Positions 53,722-62,083 of a stretch of 64,000 nt of DNA are shown here, one piece after another. The position numbers and the translations under genes were made by a program. Position 1 is the first letter of the stretch; each line of letters begins with the position of its first letter. The notes below the pieces were generated by a model. That model had not been told where the DNA came from and did no database searches. It worked only from the letters and a program-made list of their open reading frames with translations. This DNA is from Pacificibacter marinus (GTDB taxonomy: Bacteria > Pseudomonadota > Alphaproteobacteria > Rhodobacterales > Rhodobacteraceae), in the NCBI RefSeq assembly GCF_018860505.1, contig NZ_JAHKPU010000030.1:1-64000 (forward strand), in the 5' to 3' direction.

Positions 53722-53804
53722 TGATGGTTTCCTCTGATTTGTTTATCCAACGTGACAAAACGTTGATCGCTTGCATAGCATCGTTTTATTGTTACGCTTA
53801 TTAA

Positions 53805-53819
53805 ATTACACCATGTAAT
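53805..53819. promoter_or_regulatory. Candidate ROK operator
   Basis: ATTACA-CCA-TGTAAT, a perfect 6-bp inverted repeat, followed by further TGTAAT units, lies between the divergent transporter operon and the ROK regulator gene. Likely a regulator site. Confidence 0.5.
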
Positions 53820-53873
53820 GTAATGTAATTATGACATATTTGGCGAAACCGAAGACAGAGATTTAAGAGATTG

Positions 53874-54989
53874 ATGTTAAAAGATAATATTTTGTCCTTA
53901 AATCAACGCAGACTGGTCGAGCTGGTGTTCCGCAACGAAGGAATGGCCAGAATCGATCTGGTGCATGCGACACAGATGACAGGAGCAAGCGTCACGCGGC
54001 TGACGGCCGATCTTGAGGATTTTGGTCTGTTTGAAGAGGCGGCCCAAAAGTCTGGTGCGCGCGGTCAGCCTAAAAAAATGCTTTCCATCCGGCGCCATGC
54101 TTTTCGAGCGGTGGGTGTCTATCTATATCTTAATCGGATGGTCGCCGTAATCATTGACTTTTCTGGACAGGTCTTGGCTGAAACATCCCGCCTGACCGAA
54201 GATAAAAATGCACAGGAAGCAATGCGCCTTGCTGTAGATATGGCGAACGAACTGATCGCATCAACCAAAACTGAAGCGGATAATTTTATTGGTATTGGCC
54301 TCTCGCTTCCCGGAAATTTTGATACTCACGGTAAATCATTGAAGGCTCATGAGACATTTAAAGAATTAGAGGGCTATCAGTCTCAAAACGGCATTTCAGA
54401 ATATAAGGGGGCGCAAATCCACATCGAAAATGACGGGACCGCTGCTGCTTTGGGTGAATATTTGTTCGGCAACCGTGAGCTTCGTGATCCTCTATTTCTT
54501 GTGCATATAGGATACGGCTTGGGTGGCGGTGCGGTGTTAGACGGGCGTCCCTACCGCGGACACAACGGCAACGCCTGTTTACCTGGGGCCCTTTTCCCCT
54601 ATGGCGCGCCCAGACCAACGCTCCAAGATTTTCAGGACGAAATGGATAAGGTCGGAATCACGCTTAGCGACATCAAAGAGCTCTCGACACAAGACCTCCG
54701 TCAAAAAGATTCTGTCGTGGCTTGGATCGCACGAGCATCCGACCAAATGCGTTTCGCGGTTCAAGTGATTAGCGGTATGTTCGACCCTAAAATCATTGTA
54801 TTAGGCGGCGCACTTCCGGCTGCAATTACGTCAGAGCTTGTGACCAAAATCAATTGCACCCCTTTGCTACCGCCGTCCCGCGGCCTGGAATCCGCACAAG
54901 TGGTGGCAACGCGCTTGGGTGAGTTGAATGGTCCGATAGGTGCGGCGAGCATACCGTTTTTTAGAGCATTTTTTCCCGGGGCTTCGTAA
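53874..54989 (+). CDS. ROK-family transcriptional regulator
   Basis: A 371-aa protein with an N-terminal winged helix (LNQRRLVELVFRNEGMARIDLVHATQMTGASVTRL) and a ROK sugar-kinase-like domain (GIGLSLPGNFD, HIENDGTAAALGEYLFG, IGYGLGGGAVLDG). The CxCGxxGC zinc motif of many ROK proteins is missing (reads GHNGNACLPGA). It is divergent from the ABC-GDPD-IMPase operon and presumably represses it until a sugar or polyol-phosphate ligand is bound. Confidence 0.88.
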   Translation: MLKDNILSLNQRRLVELVFRNEGMARIDLVHATQMTGASVTRLTADLEDFGLFEEAAQKSGARGQPKKMLSIRRHAFRAVGVYLYLNRMVAVIIDFSGQVLAETSRLTEDKNAQEAMRLAVDMANELIASTKTEADNFIGIGLSLPGNFDTHGKSLKAHETFKELEGYQSQNGISEYKGAQIHIENDGTAAALGEYLFGNRELRDPLFLVHIGYGLGGGAVLDGRPYRGHNGNACLPGALFPYGAPRPTLQDFQDEMDKVGITLSDIKELSTQDLRQKDSVVAWIARASDQMRFAVQVISGMFDPKIIVLGGALPAAITSELVTKINCTPLLPPSRGLESAQVVATRLGELNGPIGAASIPFFRAFFPGAS

Positions 54990-55315
54990 GTTTACGCTCG
55001 GCAAGTGACAGGGTAAAAAGAATGCAATCAAGTGTTGCGGCTAAAAGGCTTAGTGTAGACATGAACGCATTGTCATTCAACGTTAGCGATCTTGGCACTG
55101 ACCACAGCGATCATCCGCCTTTCGTGTCGATCGAAGCGAACGGCCCAGAGCCGACCTTGGCCACCACTTCAACATGCCGTAATGCGGTCCGCCATAGCGG
55201 TCATTCGTGCATCACGCAGCATTCTGTCCCTTGAATGACAACAGAGCCCGACGACGCCGATGGTCGCGTCCTTATCGTCTGGCTGTTGTCTGAAATGTAT
55301 CATCGGCGCAACCGA
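54990..55315. other. Gene-free stretch with core-repeat traces
   Basis: No supported gene. Contains TGTCGATCGAAGCGAACGGCCCAGAGCCGACC-type sequence (55122-55155), a degenerate reverse-complement relative of repeat R3. Confidence 0.4.
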
Positions 55316-55726
55316 TTAGCTGGGAAGCCCTTCGATTCTTTGGATGGAGGTCAGGGCTTCGTCCCAGTTCGCGCGACTGGAACTGCAGATATGCGCGTCG
55401 GGTCGTATGTCGATCGGGCTGTCAAGCGACCCTGCCGGAACCACAAGCAAACCGACCTCTGGCTGGGAAATAGGCAGTGCGGATCCGCAGTCGGAGCAAA
55501 AGCTCTTGATGTGGCGTGAACCGGGAAGATGAAACGTCTTGATGTTTGCCTCGCCTGACACCCAGGTGATTTTGGCAGTGGACGAAAACAGGTTTGCCGA
55601 ATGGGCCGAACCGCTGTCCTTGCGGCAGCGGGAACAGTGGCACAGGAAAAAGCTTTCAAACTCTCCTGATATGCGGAATTTCACAGCGCCACAAAGGCAT
55701 TGTCCCGTGGTAGGATTGTTGTCCAT
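55316..55726 (-). CDS. GFA-family (CENP-V/GFA) zinc protein
   Basis: A 136-aa protein with the zinc ligands of the GFA fold: GQCLCGAVKF, CHCSRCRKDSGSAHSANLF and FCSDCGSALP. The family is named for glutathione-dependent formaldehyde-activating enzyme, though most members have unknown substrates; a thiol-adduct role is likely. Solitary between two repeat-rich spacers. Confidence 0.87.
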   Translation of the reverse strand: MDNNPTTGQCLCGAVKFRISGEFESFFLCHCSRCRKDSGSAHSANLFSSTAKITWVSGEANIKTFHLPGSRHIKSFCSDCGSALPISQPEVGLLVVPAGSLDSPIDIRPDAHICSSSRANWDEALTSIQRIEGLPS

Positions 55727-56191
55727 TCACACTCCTCGCGACCGGCAAGCCCTGCCATCGGTCAAACTCATTTTATTGTCTCCTTGTATCCGCGTGTTGG
55801 ATCCGGGTCAAAAGTGGCTAAAAGAGAGACAGTCACGGCGTCGCAGAGCATCAGCTGTTTGAAGCCGTGCCTTCCGTCGTTCACGGCCCAGAGCCGCCAT
55901 TCGCTGACTGTTTGAACGCTGCGTTGCAGCTTTCGCATTGCTGCCGTTCATGCATTTTGCAGCATTTTTGACAGGCGAGTGGCGGCTGAGCGGACAAAGG
56001 GTAAATTGGCTGCGCCGCAGCGGGATACGGTGACGAACGGCAAAGCGGCCTTGGGCTATGCTGAAAAGTCAATTGTCCGATCGGTCGACACTTGTTCAGG
56101 AAACCAGGCCTGCGCTGCATTCACAAAAGGCTCCCCTCCTTTCACAAAGAGCGGACCTTCGATGCGCGGTGCAATAGCTGCGTTTTAGGCT
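55727..56191. other. Repeat-rich spacer
   Basis: No supported gene. Contains degenerate copies of the intergenic core repeat (CACGGCCCAGAGCCGCCATTCG around 55880). Confidence 0.4.
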
Positions 56192-57097
56192 TTATACTTT
56201 TTTAATTAGCCGATTGTCCAAAATTGCTTCGAGTTTAATTGGCATTTCAAACGGATAGAGTGTGTCGTATTTGCCCAGAAATGAATCTGGATTTTTGCAG
56301 GCTTCAGCGTATTTTGGGACGCTAGCATTTACCCATGGGCAGACCAAAAGGAATTCACCAAAGCCAACAAAACAAACCCCAGTTTTCTCATTTACCAAAA
56401 TACTGTTTTCATACCCATCAATTGGCTGCAGCATGACCACATCAAAATCACTCTCCTCAAGAAATCCTTGAACGATGTATCTAGCTGGTTGACTTAAAGC
56501 ATATGTATATCCAAATTTTGCGAACAAACAAAGAAACGCGTTTTTAAGGAAAGCAAGTTTTGCGCGTTTTTTATCGTAAGTAGGCACCGAAATTTTTCCA
56601 TTAAATGATCTCTGAGATAAGTATATTTCTGCGATTTTTTCTCTTGTTCCAGATAGGTGCGAGGGTTTGTTGTTTTTTCCAGCACGGACATTAATTTTAG
56701 AACCAATTTTCCCTGAAATTTGAATATTCGTGGTTATTGTGGGATCTTCACTCAAAGTGATCTTCCCTGGGAAAGGCTTTGGGTCAGGCCTATTTGGATC
56801 AATAAAACGAAAAAACTGTTCTCGGGCAGAGATTTGGCTATCCAGCTTCGAACCCAGTTCATTATTACACTTTTTGCATGTAAGTGCGACTACCTTTCCG
56901 CCAACACTGGCTGGAGGCGCATGCTCGAGCGTGAGCCTGTAGTCAATTGCAGCATCTTTTTTGATTGCTCGAGCGTCGTAATCGCTGCAGCAAATTGGAC
57001 ACCTGTAAGCTTCACCTACGACACCAAATCCTTGAAGTGCTCTAACTCCAGCGTCGAATAAGTCTCTATGTTTGTATGATCTATCCATCGGTTTCAT
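56192..57097 (-). CDS. HNH endonuclease-like protein
   Basis: A 301-aa protein. An N-terminal HNH-type zinc module reads CPICCSDYD...LTLEHAPPASVGGKVVALTCKKCNNELG (about 35-85), with LEH as the catalytic His region and CxxC pairs for zinc. The C-terminal ~200 residues are a beta-rich domain without a recognised family. It is more AT-rich than its neighbours, suggesting recent acquisition. HNH proteins with unknown C-terminal domains are frequent in defence islands, so a nuclease role in defence is plausible. The start may be the internal Met at residue 4. Confidence 0.68.
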   Translation of the reverse strand: MKPMDRSYKHRDLFDAGVRALQGFGVVGEAYRCPICCSDYDARAIKKDAAIDYRLTLEHAPPASVGGKVVALTCKKCNNELGSKLDSQISAREQFFRFIDPNRPDPKPFPGKITLSEDPTITTNIQISGKIGSKINVRAGKNNKPSHLSGTREKIAEIYLSQRSFNGKISVPTYDKKRAKLAFLKNAFLCLFAKFGYTYALSQPARYIVQGFLEESDFDVVMLQPIDGYENSILVNEKTGVCFVGFGEFLLVCPWVNASVPKYAEACKNPDSFLGKYDTLYPFEMPIKLEAILDNRLIKKV

Positions 57098-57300
57098 TAA
57101 TATTTCGCAATTGATTTTTATCTTATATAAAAACTAAGGCTTAGGGGCTGATTTCAAGTGTTGCCATACTACCGGCACCTGAAGTGCCAACAGTAAATCG
57201 CTCGCGTCTTAGCATCAAATGAAATTCAACAGGTCGACAGTAGAAAACGCAAGAGCTACTGCGTCACGTCATTTGGTAAATAGGGCTCTAAACGGACTTG

Positions 57301-57437
57301 CGGCAATGCAGCACGTGGTTTTTGCGCAAAATGCCCTACCAACGGCCTGAGCGATCATACCGGATGACTGCTGTCAGCCCGAAGCGGACATGACCTGTGC
57401 CGCCATAGCATCAGACATTTTCAGAAGTGAGGGCGGA
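57301..57437. repeat. Dispersed repeat R1, copy 2 (inverted; border of second YHYH cassette)
   Basis: Reverse complement of 31745-31881 (137 bases, about 95% identical). Together with R2 at 59371 it encloses the YHYH pair. Confidence 0.9.
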
Positions 57438-57527
57438 TTGCAGACGTTCGCTGCGCGATGCATAGAGGTCTGCTGTGCCGGACAAAGCTGCCCTTGGAGG
57501 TAGCCGACTAAATGTCCGCTTTTGTAA

Positions 57528-58085
57528 TTATTGGGAGACGCTCGACCTAACGACGCGCACCGTGGATGCGATTTGGGTATCGCCAATCGCCCATTCACTG
57601 TGATCGTTCGCGTTTAGGGTCACCGTGATAAGGTTGTCACCCGGTTGTAGGTAGCTTGATGGCAAGTGAAACCAGTTTGAATAAACTCGCGAAATTTTAG
57701 TTCCGTTCACGTAGATATGTGCGTGGCCTTCGTTATCGACAGCCTCGCGGTTTATTGCGGCAGGGGTGAATTCATAGTTTTTGGTCAGAATTTGGATGTT
57801 GTAACCGTCCATCGCGTCTGGAAAGACAAGATGACTGACTGTCGGCACCGGCAGATTAGGTGACACGGATCGCAACGGGTGTTGGTGCATCGCGGCCATG
57901 TCGCTAATATTGGCGCTGCACATGTCCTCCATCATCATCCCTGACATCTCTTGGTCCGTCATCACAGTTTCACTCATGACCATGCCGTCAACCGGCTTGG
58001 TCATATCATGGGTGAACAACGGGATAAGTGTCATCACGACCACTGCAGCAGAGGCCCCGATGACGGCAAACGCTATTTTTTCCAT
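57528..58085 (-). CDS. Exported Met-rich protein paired with YHYH protein (second copy)
   Basis: A 185-aa protein with an N-terminal membrane anchor or signal (IAFAVIGASAAVVVMTLIPLF). A Met-rich stretch (MVMSETVMTDQEMSGMMMEDM) suits Cu(I) binding. The C-terminal beta domain shares FPDAMDGYNIQIL, NEGHAHIYVNGTKISRVY and VTLNANDHSEWA with the protein at 3236. It lies 9 bases after the YHYH gene in the same direction. Periplasmic metal handling is inferred. Confidence 0.75.
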   Translation of the reverse strand: MEKIAFAVIGASAAVVVMTLIPLFTHDMTKPVDGMVMSETVMTDQEMSGMMMEDMCSANISDMAAMHQHPLRSVSPNLPVPTVSHLVFPDAMDGYNIQILTKNYEFTPAAINREAVDNEGHAHIYVNGTKISRVYSNWFHLPSSYLQPGDNLITVTLNANDHSEWAIGDTQIASTVRVVRSSVSQ

Positions 58086-58094
58086 GGTCTGGCC

Positions 58095-59135
58095 CTAATT
58101 TGGCGGCGCTGGCATTGCGGCGCGAATAGCATCTTCGCTGACGCCAAGGGCTGTGGCCGCTGCCGCAAAATCTGGAGGGCCACCACCGCCGAGGGCATCG
58201 AGTAATTCGGCCTCGGTGACGCCTAATGTTTCCGCCGCACTCGACAAGTCAGGACCGCCGCCATTCTCAGGGTTCTGCGCCCCGCCGGAGGCTGTCTCTG
58301 CGTCGACCTCCCCGTGGTAGCAATCGATCATATAAGGCGCATCATCTGCCGTCAGATGGTAGTGGTAAATGCCATCAGGGAATTCCGGTGTCGGCCCAAA
58401 GTGGCCGCTGCATTCATCCAATGCGTCATCGCCAATGATCTCACCGCCGGTGTCGTGGTTGGCATAAACAGGAAAGCCATCCACAAGAACCCCCAGCATG
58501 TAAGAATGCTCCCCCTCAACATCGAGCGCCTCTGTGATGCAAGTGGGAATGCCGTGATAATGATAGTTCGTGCCGTTGACCAAAGTGTGCCCGTTGCATT
58601 CATCAACGAACGCCACGTGATCATGGAAAACGATGTTGTCGTCCATCGCTGCGATTGTGCGGCCTGGGTCTTCGTAATCGTTGAAAATCTGCGCACCGCT
58701 TATGGCGACACCGATTTGACCAAGCGACGTGTCCGTTGTCGCGTCGATATAGATCGGCAAGGTCGTGATATCTTGGTCCAGCGGGGTTTCGGAAAAATAC
58801 TCTGCCGAATATTCAACATCAAATTCATCCACTGTGTTGTCGCTGAACGGCATTGATCCGACGTTTTTAGGGATCAAGTAAGCCTCAGCGAACCCGTGAC
58901 TCGGCATGCCATTGGATTGGTAGGTGAAGGTATCATCATCGTTGATGGTGATTGTGACGTTCTCACTCCAATTGGCGGCGGCGATGGCTTTAGCTGTATT
59001 GACGCTGTCATAGGCCGTCAGTTCACTGGTCTGTGCGTTTGCTGGCTGTGAGCCCAAGTGGGATGCACCATAAACGACTGCCAACGCAGTTATAGCAGAT
59101 ACCGCTGCGCTTCCGTAAAGTAGTCGATGGTTCAT
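58095..59135 (-). CDS. YHYH domain-containing exported protein (second copy)
   Basis: A 346-aa homologue of the 3751 protein: signal peptide, NYHYHGIP and IYHYHLT motifs, VDECNGH/DECSGH, GVLVDGFPVYA and MIDCYHGEV, then repeated C-terminal units (GPDLSSAAETLGV, PPDFAAAATALGV). GAAGG precedes the ATG. Here the gene forms a two-gene cassette with its Met-rich partner; MarR and DUF1566 genes are absent. Bracketed by repeats R1 and R2. Confidence 0.82.
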   Translation of the reverse strand: MNHRLLYGSAAVSAITALAVVYGASHLGSQPANAQTSELTAYDSVNTAKAIAAANWSENVTITINDDDTFTYQSNGMPSHGFAEAYLIPKNVGSMPFSDNTVDEFDVEYSAEYFSETPLDQDITTLPIYIDATTDTSLGQIGVAISGAQIFNDYEDPGRTIAAMDDNIVFHDHVAFVDECNGHTLVNGTNYHYHGIPTCITEALDVEGEHSYMLGVLVDGFPVYANHDTGGEIIGDDALDECSGHFGPTPEFPDGIYHYHLTADDAPYMIDCYHGEVDAETASGGAQNPENGGGPDLSSAAETLGVTEAELLDALGGGGPPDFAAAATALGVSEDAIRAAMPAPPN

Positions 59136-59370
59136 ATTTTGGCCTTCAAGATGCTGTTGGGGATATGATCAATGTGAAGATAATGCCCTATTATATCTAA
59201 CTTATCACTTTTACGGACGAACAACGCAAATCTGTCGCTCGAATTAGATAAAAATTCAGACACAAAAGCACATTTTCACGGAGCTGCGGCTTTTGGTTCT
59301 TACTTGGCCTCAGTATCCGTCCAAAAGCGGCAATTGGTGATATTCGCAGCATTGGCTACATTGGGCTCGA

Positions 59371-59490
59371 ACCTGCCGTTAGCTGCGCTACGCCCCAAGG
59401 ACCGGTTTGGGCCGATCACGTCGAGAAGGAAGATTACGGTTCCAGACTTTGCAAAGGTCGCTATCTGCGCATAGCTGACCTTGATGGCTG
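59371..59490. repeat. Dispersed repeat R2, copy 2 (inverted)
   Basis: Reverse complement of 28041-28160. Noncoding; lies upstream of the YHYH gene and downstream (in its own sense) of the polymerase fragment. Confidence 0.85.
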
Positions 59491-59516
59491 ACGCAGCGAA
59501 GGTCTGGTTTCCGCCC

Positions 59517-59993
59517 TCACCCCCGATCAAAGAACCCCAAGTGCTCTTGCTGCTCACCATACTTTATGACGGTTTTGCCATACCGCAGATTAATACGGTC
59601 AATGGTGGCGGAGAGCGTTTCGCGTTTGCTGTTTTGCCCAGGGGCAAGCGGCAGGAAAAGGTCGCCGTTGCGTTCCGTTAACAGCACCAAGTTCGTGAGG
59701 TTAATTCCGATTGATGTGGCTTGGGTTCGACTGCTGGCAAACTGCGCCGTGAGGGCGTCAAAGATATCCAGAAAGTCACGCGTGTCTTGGCTTGGATTGA
59801 GCGTTTGTTGCCAATGATGCCCGTGCCGTTTCCAAAGCCCGATGTGAATGGAGATCCGCCCCGCGCAATAGCCGTCACGCCGCATGCGTGCTGCGGCCCG
59901 TTCGACCAGCCAGCGGCCAACGCGGGTGGCCATTGGGGCAGGGCGATACTTTGGCGCGAGCAAGGGCCCGCCAAAATAACCCATCGAATCCAT
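59517..59993 (-). pseudogene. Fragment of Y-family DNA polymerase (little-finger domain)
   Basis: The frame encodes VGRWLVERAAARMRRDGYCAGRISIHIG, SQDTRDFLDIFDALTAQF and IDRINLRYGKTVIKYG, the C-terminal DNA-binding region of a DinB/ImpB-like polymerase. The catalytic palm with its DD/DE residues is absent and the normal C-terminus is replaced. A remnant cut at both ends, the right side near repeat R2. Confidence 0.75.
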
Positions 59994-60344
59994 TGATGTC
60001 AGTTGTGTCCACTATCCATTCTCGAGTCTGCTATCAACCTTGGCTCCTTGGAACCAGGGTTGCCGTTTTCCACCTCCGACTACAGATACTGCTTTAACTG
60101 CAATCGTAAAGGACAATCCAATGACCCTTTGCTTCCAAAAAAATTGAGCCGCAGCCCGAGGAAGTTCAGTTAAGTCAATAGGTTGAGCCTCAAAGTAGTA
60201 ACTTAAAAAATCATAAGCCCCTGAAACTAATCAAAATTAGGCGTTGCGCGATCACTTCAGGCCCGATTACCGTAGCCGGAAATCACCGAGCTAGACTGCA
60301 GGCGGGATGCATCAATAGCCACAGACCTCTAGGACCGAACAGCT
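59994..60344. other. Gene-free stretch upstream of hipA-like gene
   Basis: About 350 bases. No HipB-type antitoxin or other small gene was found on either strand, nor any recognised repeat. Confidence 0.5.
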
Positions 60345-61619
60345 ATGCCGAACTTCACAGGACGTATTGATGTCATGGCATGGTTGCCGGATCAAACCTC
60401 ACCCGTCCTCGCGGGCCAAATCACGTTGGAAACGGCATCTACCCGACTTCTTTACGACACAGGTTATCTAAGTCGATCAAACGCGGTGTCGGTTTATGGC
60501 AGAGATATGGGAATCCACTCAGGTTCATTGGATGATAAAAGAAGTGACATCCTTCCAGCACCGATCCAGGACACACTTCCAGAGAGTTGGGGCCGCCGCG
60601 TGCTTGCGGCAAGTCTATATAGTCCGGACGGGGAACTGGTCCCGGCGGAAGAGCTCAGCGACGCATCCCTTCTGCTCAGCCCAGGTTCCGATCGTATTGG
60701 GGCTTTGAGTTATCATATCTCTGGTCAAACACCACACGCGCATGACGCTGAGGCTATTGAACTTGATCAACTCATGGCCGGTGCGGACCATGTCGAGAGA
60801 GGTGAAATGATCCCCCCTGACATGAGGCACATGATAGCGCCCCTTTCGTCTGTCGGCGGGAGCAGGCCCAAGGCTCTTTATACTGATGCTTCGGGTCGAA
60901 AATACATCGCCAAGTTTGGCTCTTTGGGCGACAGCTACCCTATCTTGCGTGGGGAATATATTGCTATGCGACTCGCTGATTTAGCAGGAATCGACGTGAC
61001 CTCCGTCAAGTTGGTAAAGGTCGGCAGTCGCCCAGTTTTGCTTGTCGAGCGCTTCGACAGGGTTGAGGTTCAACAAAACGAATGGGCCCGCAAATCAATC
61101 GTATCAGCCCGGAACTGGCGACGTAAAAATGTGGCCAGAGCCGGCCAGATCTCTTACGTGGAGCTCGCAGATAACATCCGTGCCAATTTTGACGACGCAA
61201 CTGCCGCGCAGGAGGAACTGTTCAAAAGGCTGGTCTTCAACATCCTTGTTGGCAACACTGATGATCATGCTGGCAACCACGCTGCATTTTGGGATGGACG
61301 CACGCTGAAGCTGACGCCGGCATACGATATCACCCCACAGCGGCGCACATTTTCAGAGGCGAACCAGGCTTTGCCTTTTACGGGCGGATCTCGGTCGGCG
61401 AAGTTAACCAATGCTGCATCCATTGCGCCCGCCTTCGGTATCACCAGCGCCCGCTTCGGACAGATTATGCATGAGTTGGTAGGAACGATTGTTGATCACT
61501 GGAATGACATTTGCGACGAGGCAAATCTATCTCGAAATGAGCGTCATAGGTTTGATGGCAATCAGTTTTTGAATGCCTATGCATTTTCGGGCTATGGCCG
61601 CCCGCCTATCCTGACCTGA
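60345..61619 (+). CDS. HipA-family serine/threonine kinase
   Basis: A 424-aa protein. N-terminal HipA-N1-like domain (GQITLETASTRLLYDTGYLSR), then the kinase-like core: P-loop-like SSVGGSRPKAL, KFGSLGDSYPILRGEYIAM, catalytic NTDDHAGNHA and metal-binding YDITP. HipA kinases phosphorylate tRNA synthetases or related targets and cause growth arrest. A HipB repressor gene normally precedes hipA; none is present, so it is an orphan or its antitoxin is elsewhere. Lies upstream of tniQ2. Confidence 0.85.
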   Translation: MPNFTGRIDVMAWLPDQTSPVLAGQITLETASTRLLYDTGYLSRSNAVSVYGRDMGIHSGSLDDKRSDILPAPIQDTLPESWGRRVLAASLYSPDGELVPAEELSDASLLLSPGSDRIGALSYHISGQTPHAHDAEAIELDQLMAGADHVERGEMIPPDMRHMIAPLSSVGGSRPKALYTDASGRKYIAKFGSLGDSYPILRGEYIAMRLADLAGIDVTSVKLVKVGSRPVLLVERFDRVEVQQNEWARKSIVSARNWRRKNVARAGQISYVELADNIRANFDDATAAQEELFKRLVFNILVGNTDDHAGNHAAFWDGRTLKLTPAYDITPQRRTFSEANQALPFTGGSRSAKLTNAASIAPAFGITSARFGQIMHELVGTIVDHWNDICDEANLSRNERHRFDGNQFLNAYAFSGYGRPPILT

Positions 61620-61683
61620 TATGTGGAGCTGCCGCCGAGATCACCAAAACAGTTGCTGCCTGACTCGCAGCAGCTCTAAGGAA

Positions 61684-61935
61684 TTAATCTGGGTGATGAA
61701 AAGTAACACTGTTTTGATCTCGGTCAGTTGAAAACCAATCGATCAGGTCACCTGTTCCCAACACTATACTGTTTTGCTTACGGCCTTCGACTAGCTTATC
61801 AAATTCCCGCTGAGCAATCTGTCGCATTTTGGTGTAATCGGTCTTGAAGCGCTTAGAGTTTAAAACCTCCACGTCATCAAAGAAGAGTTCCTGTAAAACG
61901 CGGAGCAATAATGGGCCACAGAAGCGGCTGCGCAT
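61684..61935 (-). CDS. Doubtful small protein
   Basis: 83 aa (MRSRFCGPLLLRVLQELFFDDVEVLNSKRFKTDYTKM...), protein-like in composition (mixed charged helix) but without ribosome site or family. It might be the 3' end of a broken gene. The remainder of 61620-62083 holds nothing recognised. Confidence 0.35.
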   Translation of the reverse strand: MRSRFCGPLLLRVLQELFFDDVEVLNSKRFKTDYTKMRQIAQREFDKLVEGRKQNSIVLGTGDLIDWFSTDRDQNSVTFHHPD

Positions 61936-62083
61936 CGCAGTTGTAAGCTTGCGCCAGATCAGGCAGCTAGTTTACCCTAATAAGAACTTTGACTACGATA
62001 ACAAAGGCTAACCTTTCAACAATAATGATCTTTCACTGAATCGTCTCGCATCCTCCTAAATTGAATTTGTATCGAAGTAGCTA

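Noticed and set aside
55022-55234. Plus-strand 70-codon frame after the ROK gene
   Set aside because: A ribosome-site-like AGGG is present, but the sequence overlaps the degenerate intergenic repeat family and ends without domain features.
61600-62083. Right end of Tn7-like element 2
   Set aside because: No reverse complement of the CCGACxTCCC repeats or of TGTCGTTCGACA was found before tniQ2 or in the last 50 bases, so the end probably lies outside the window.
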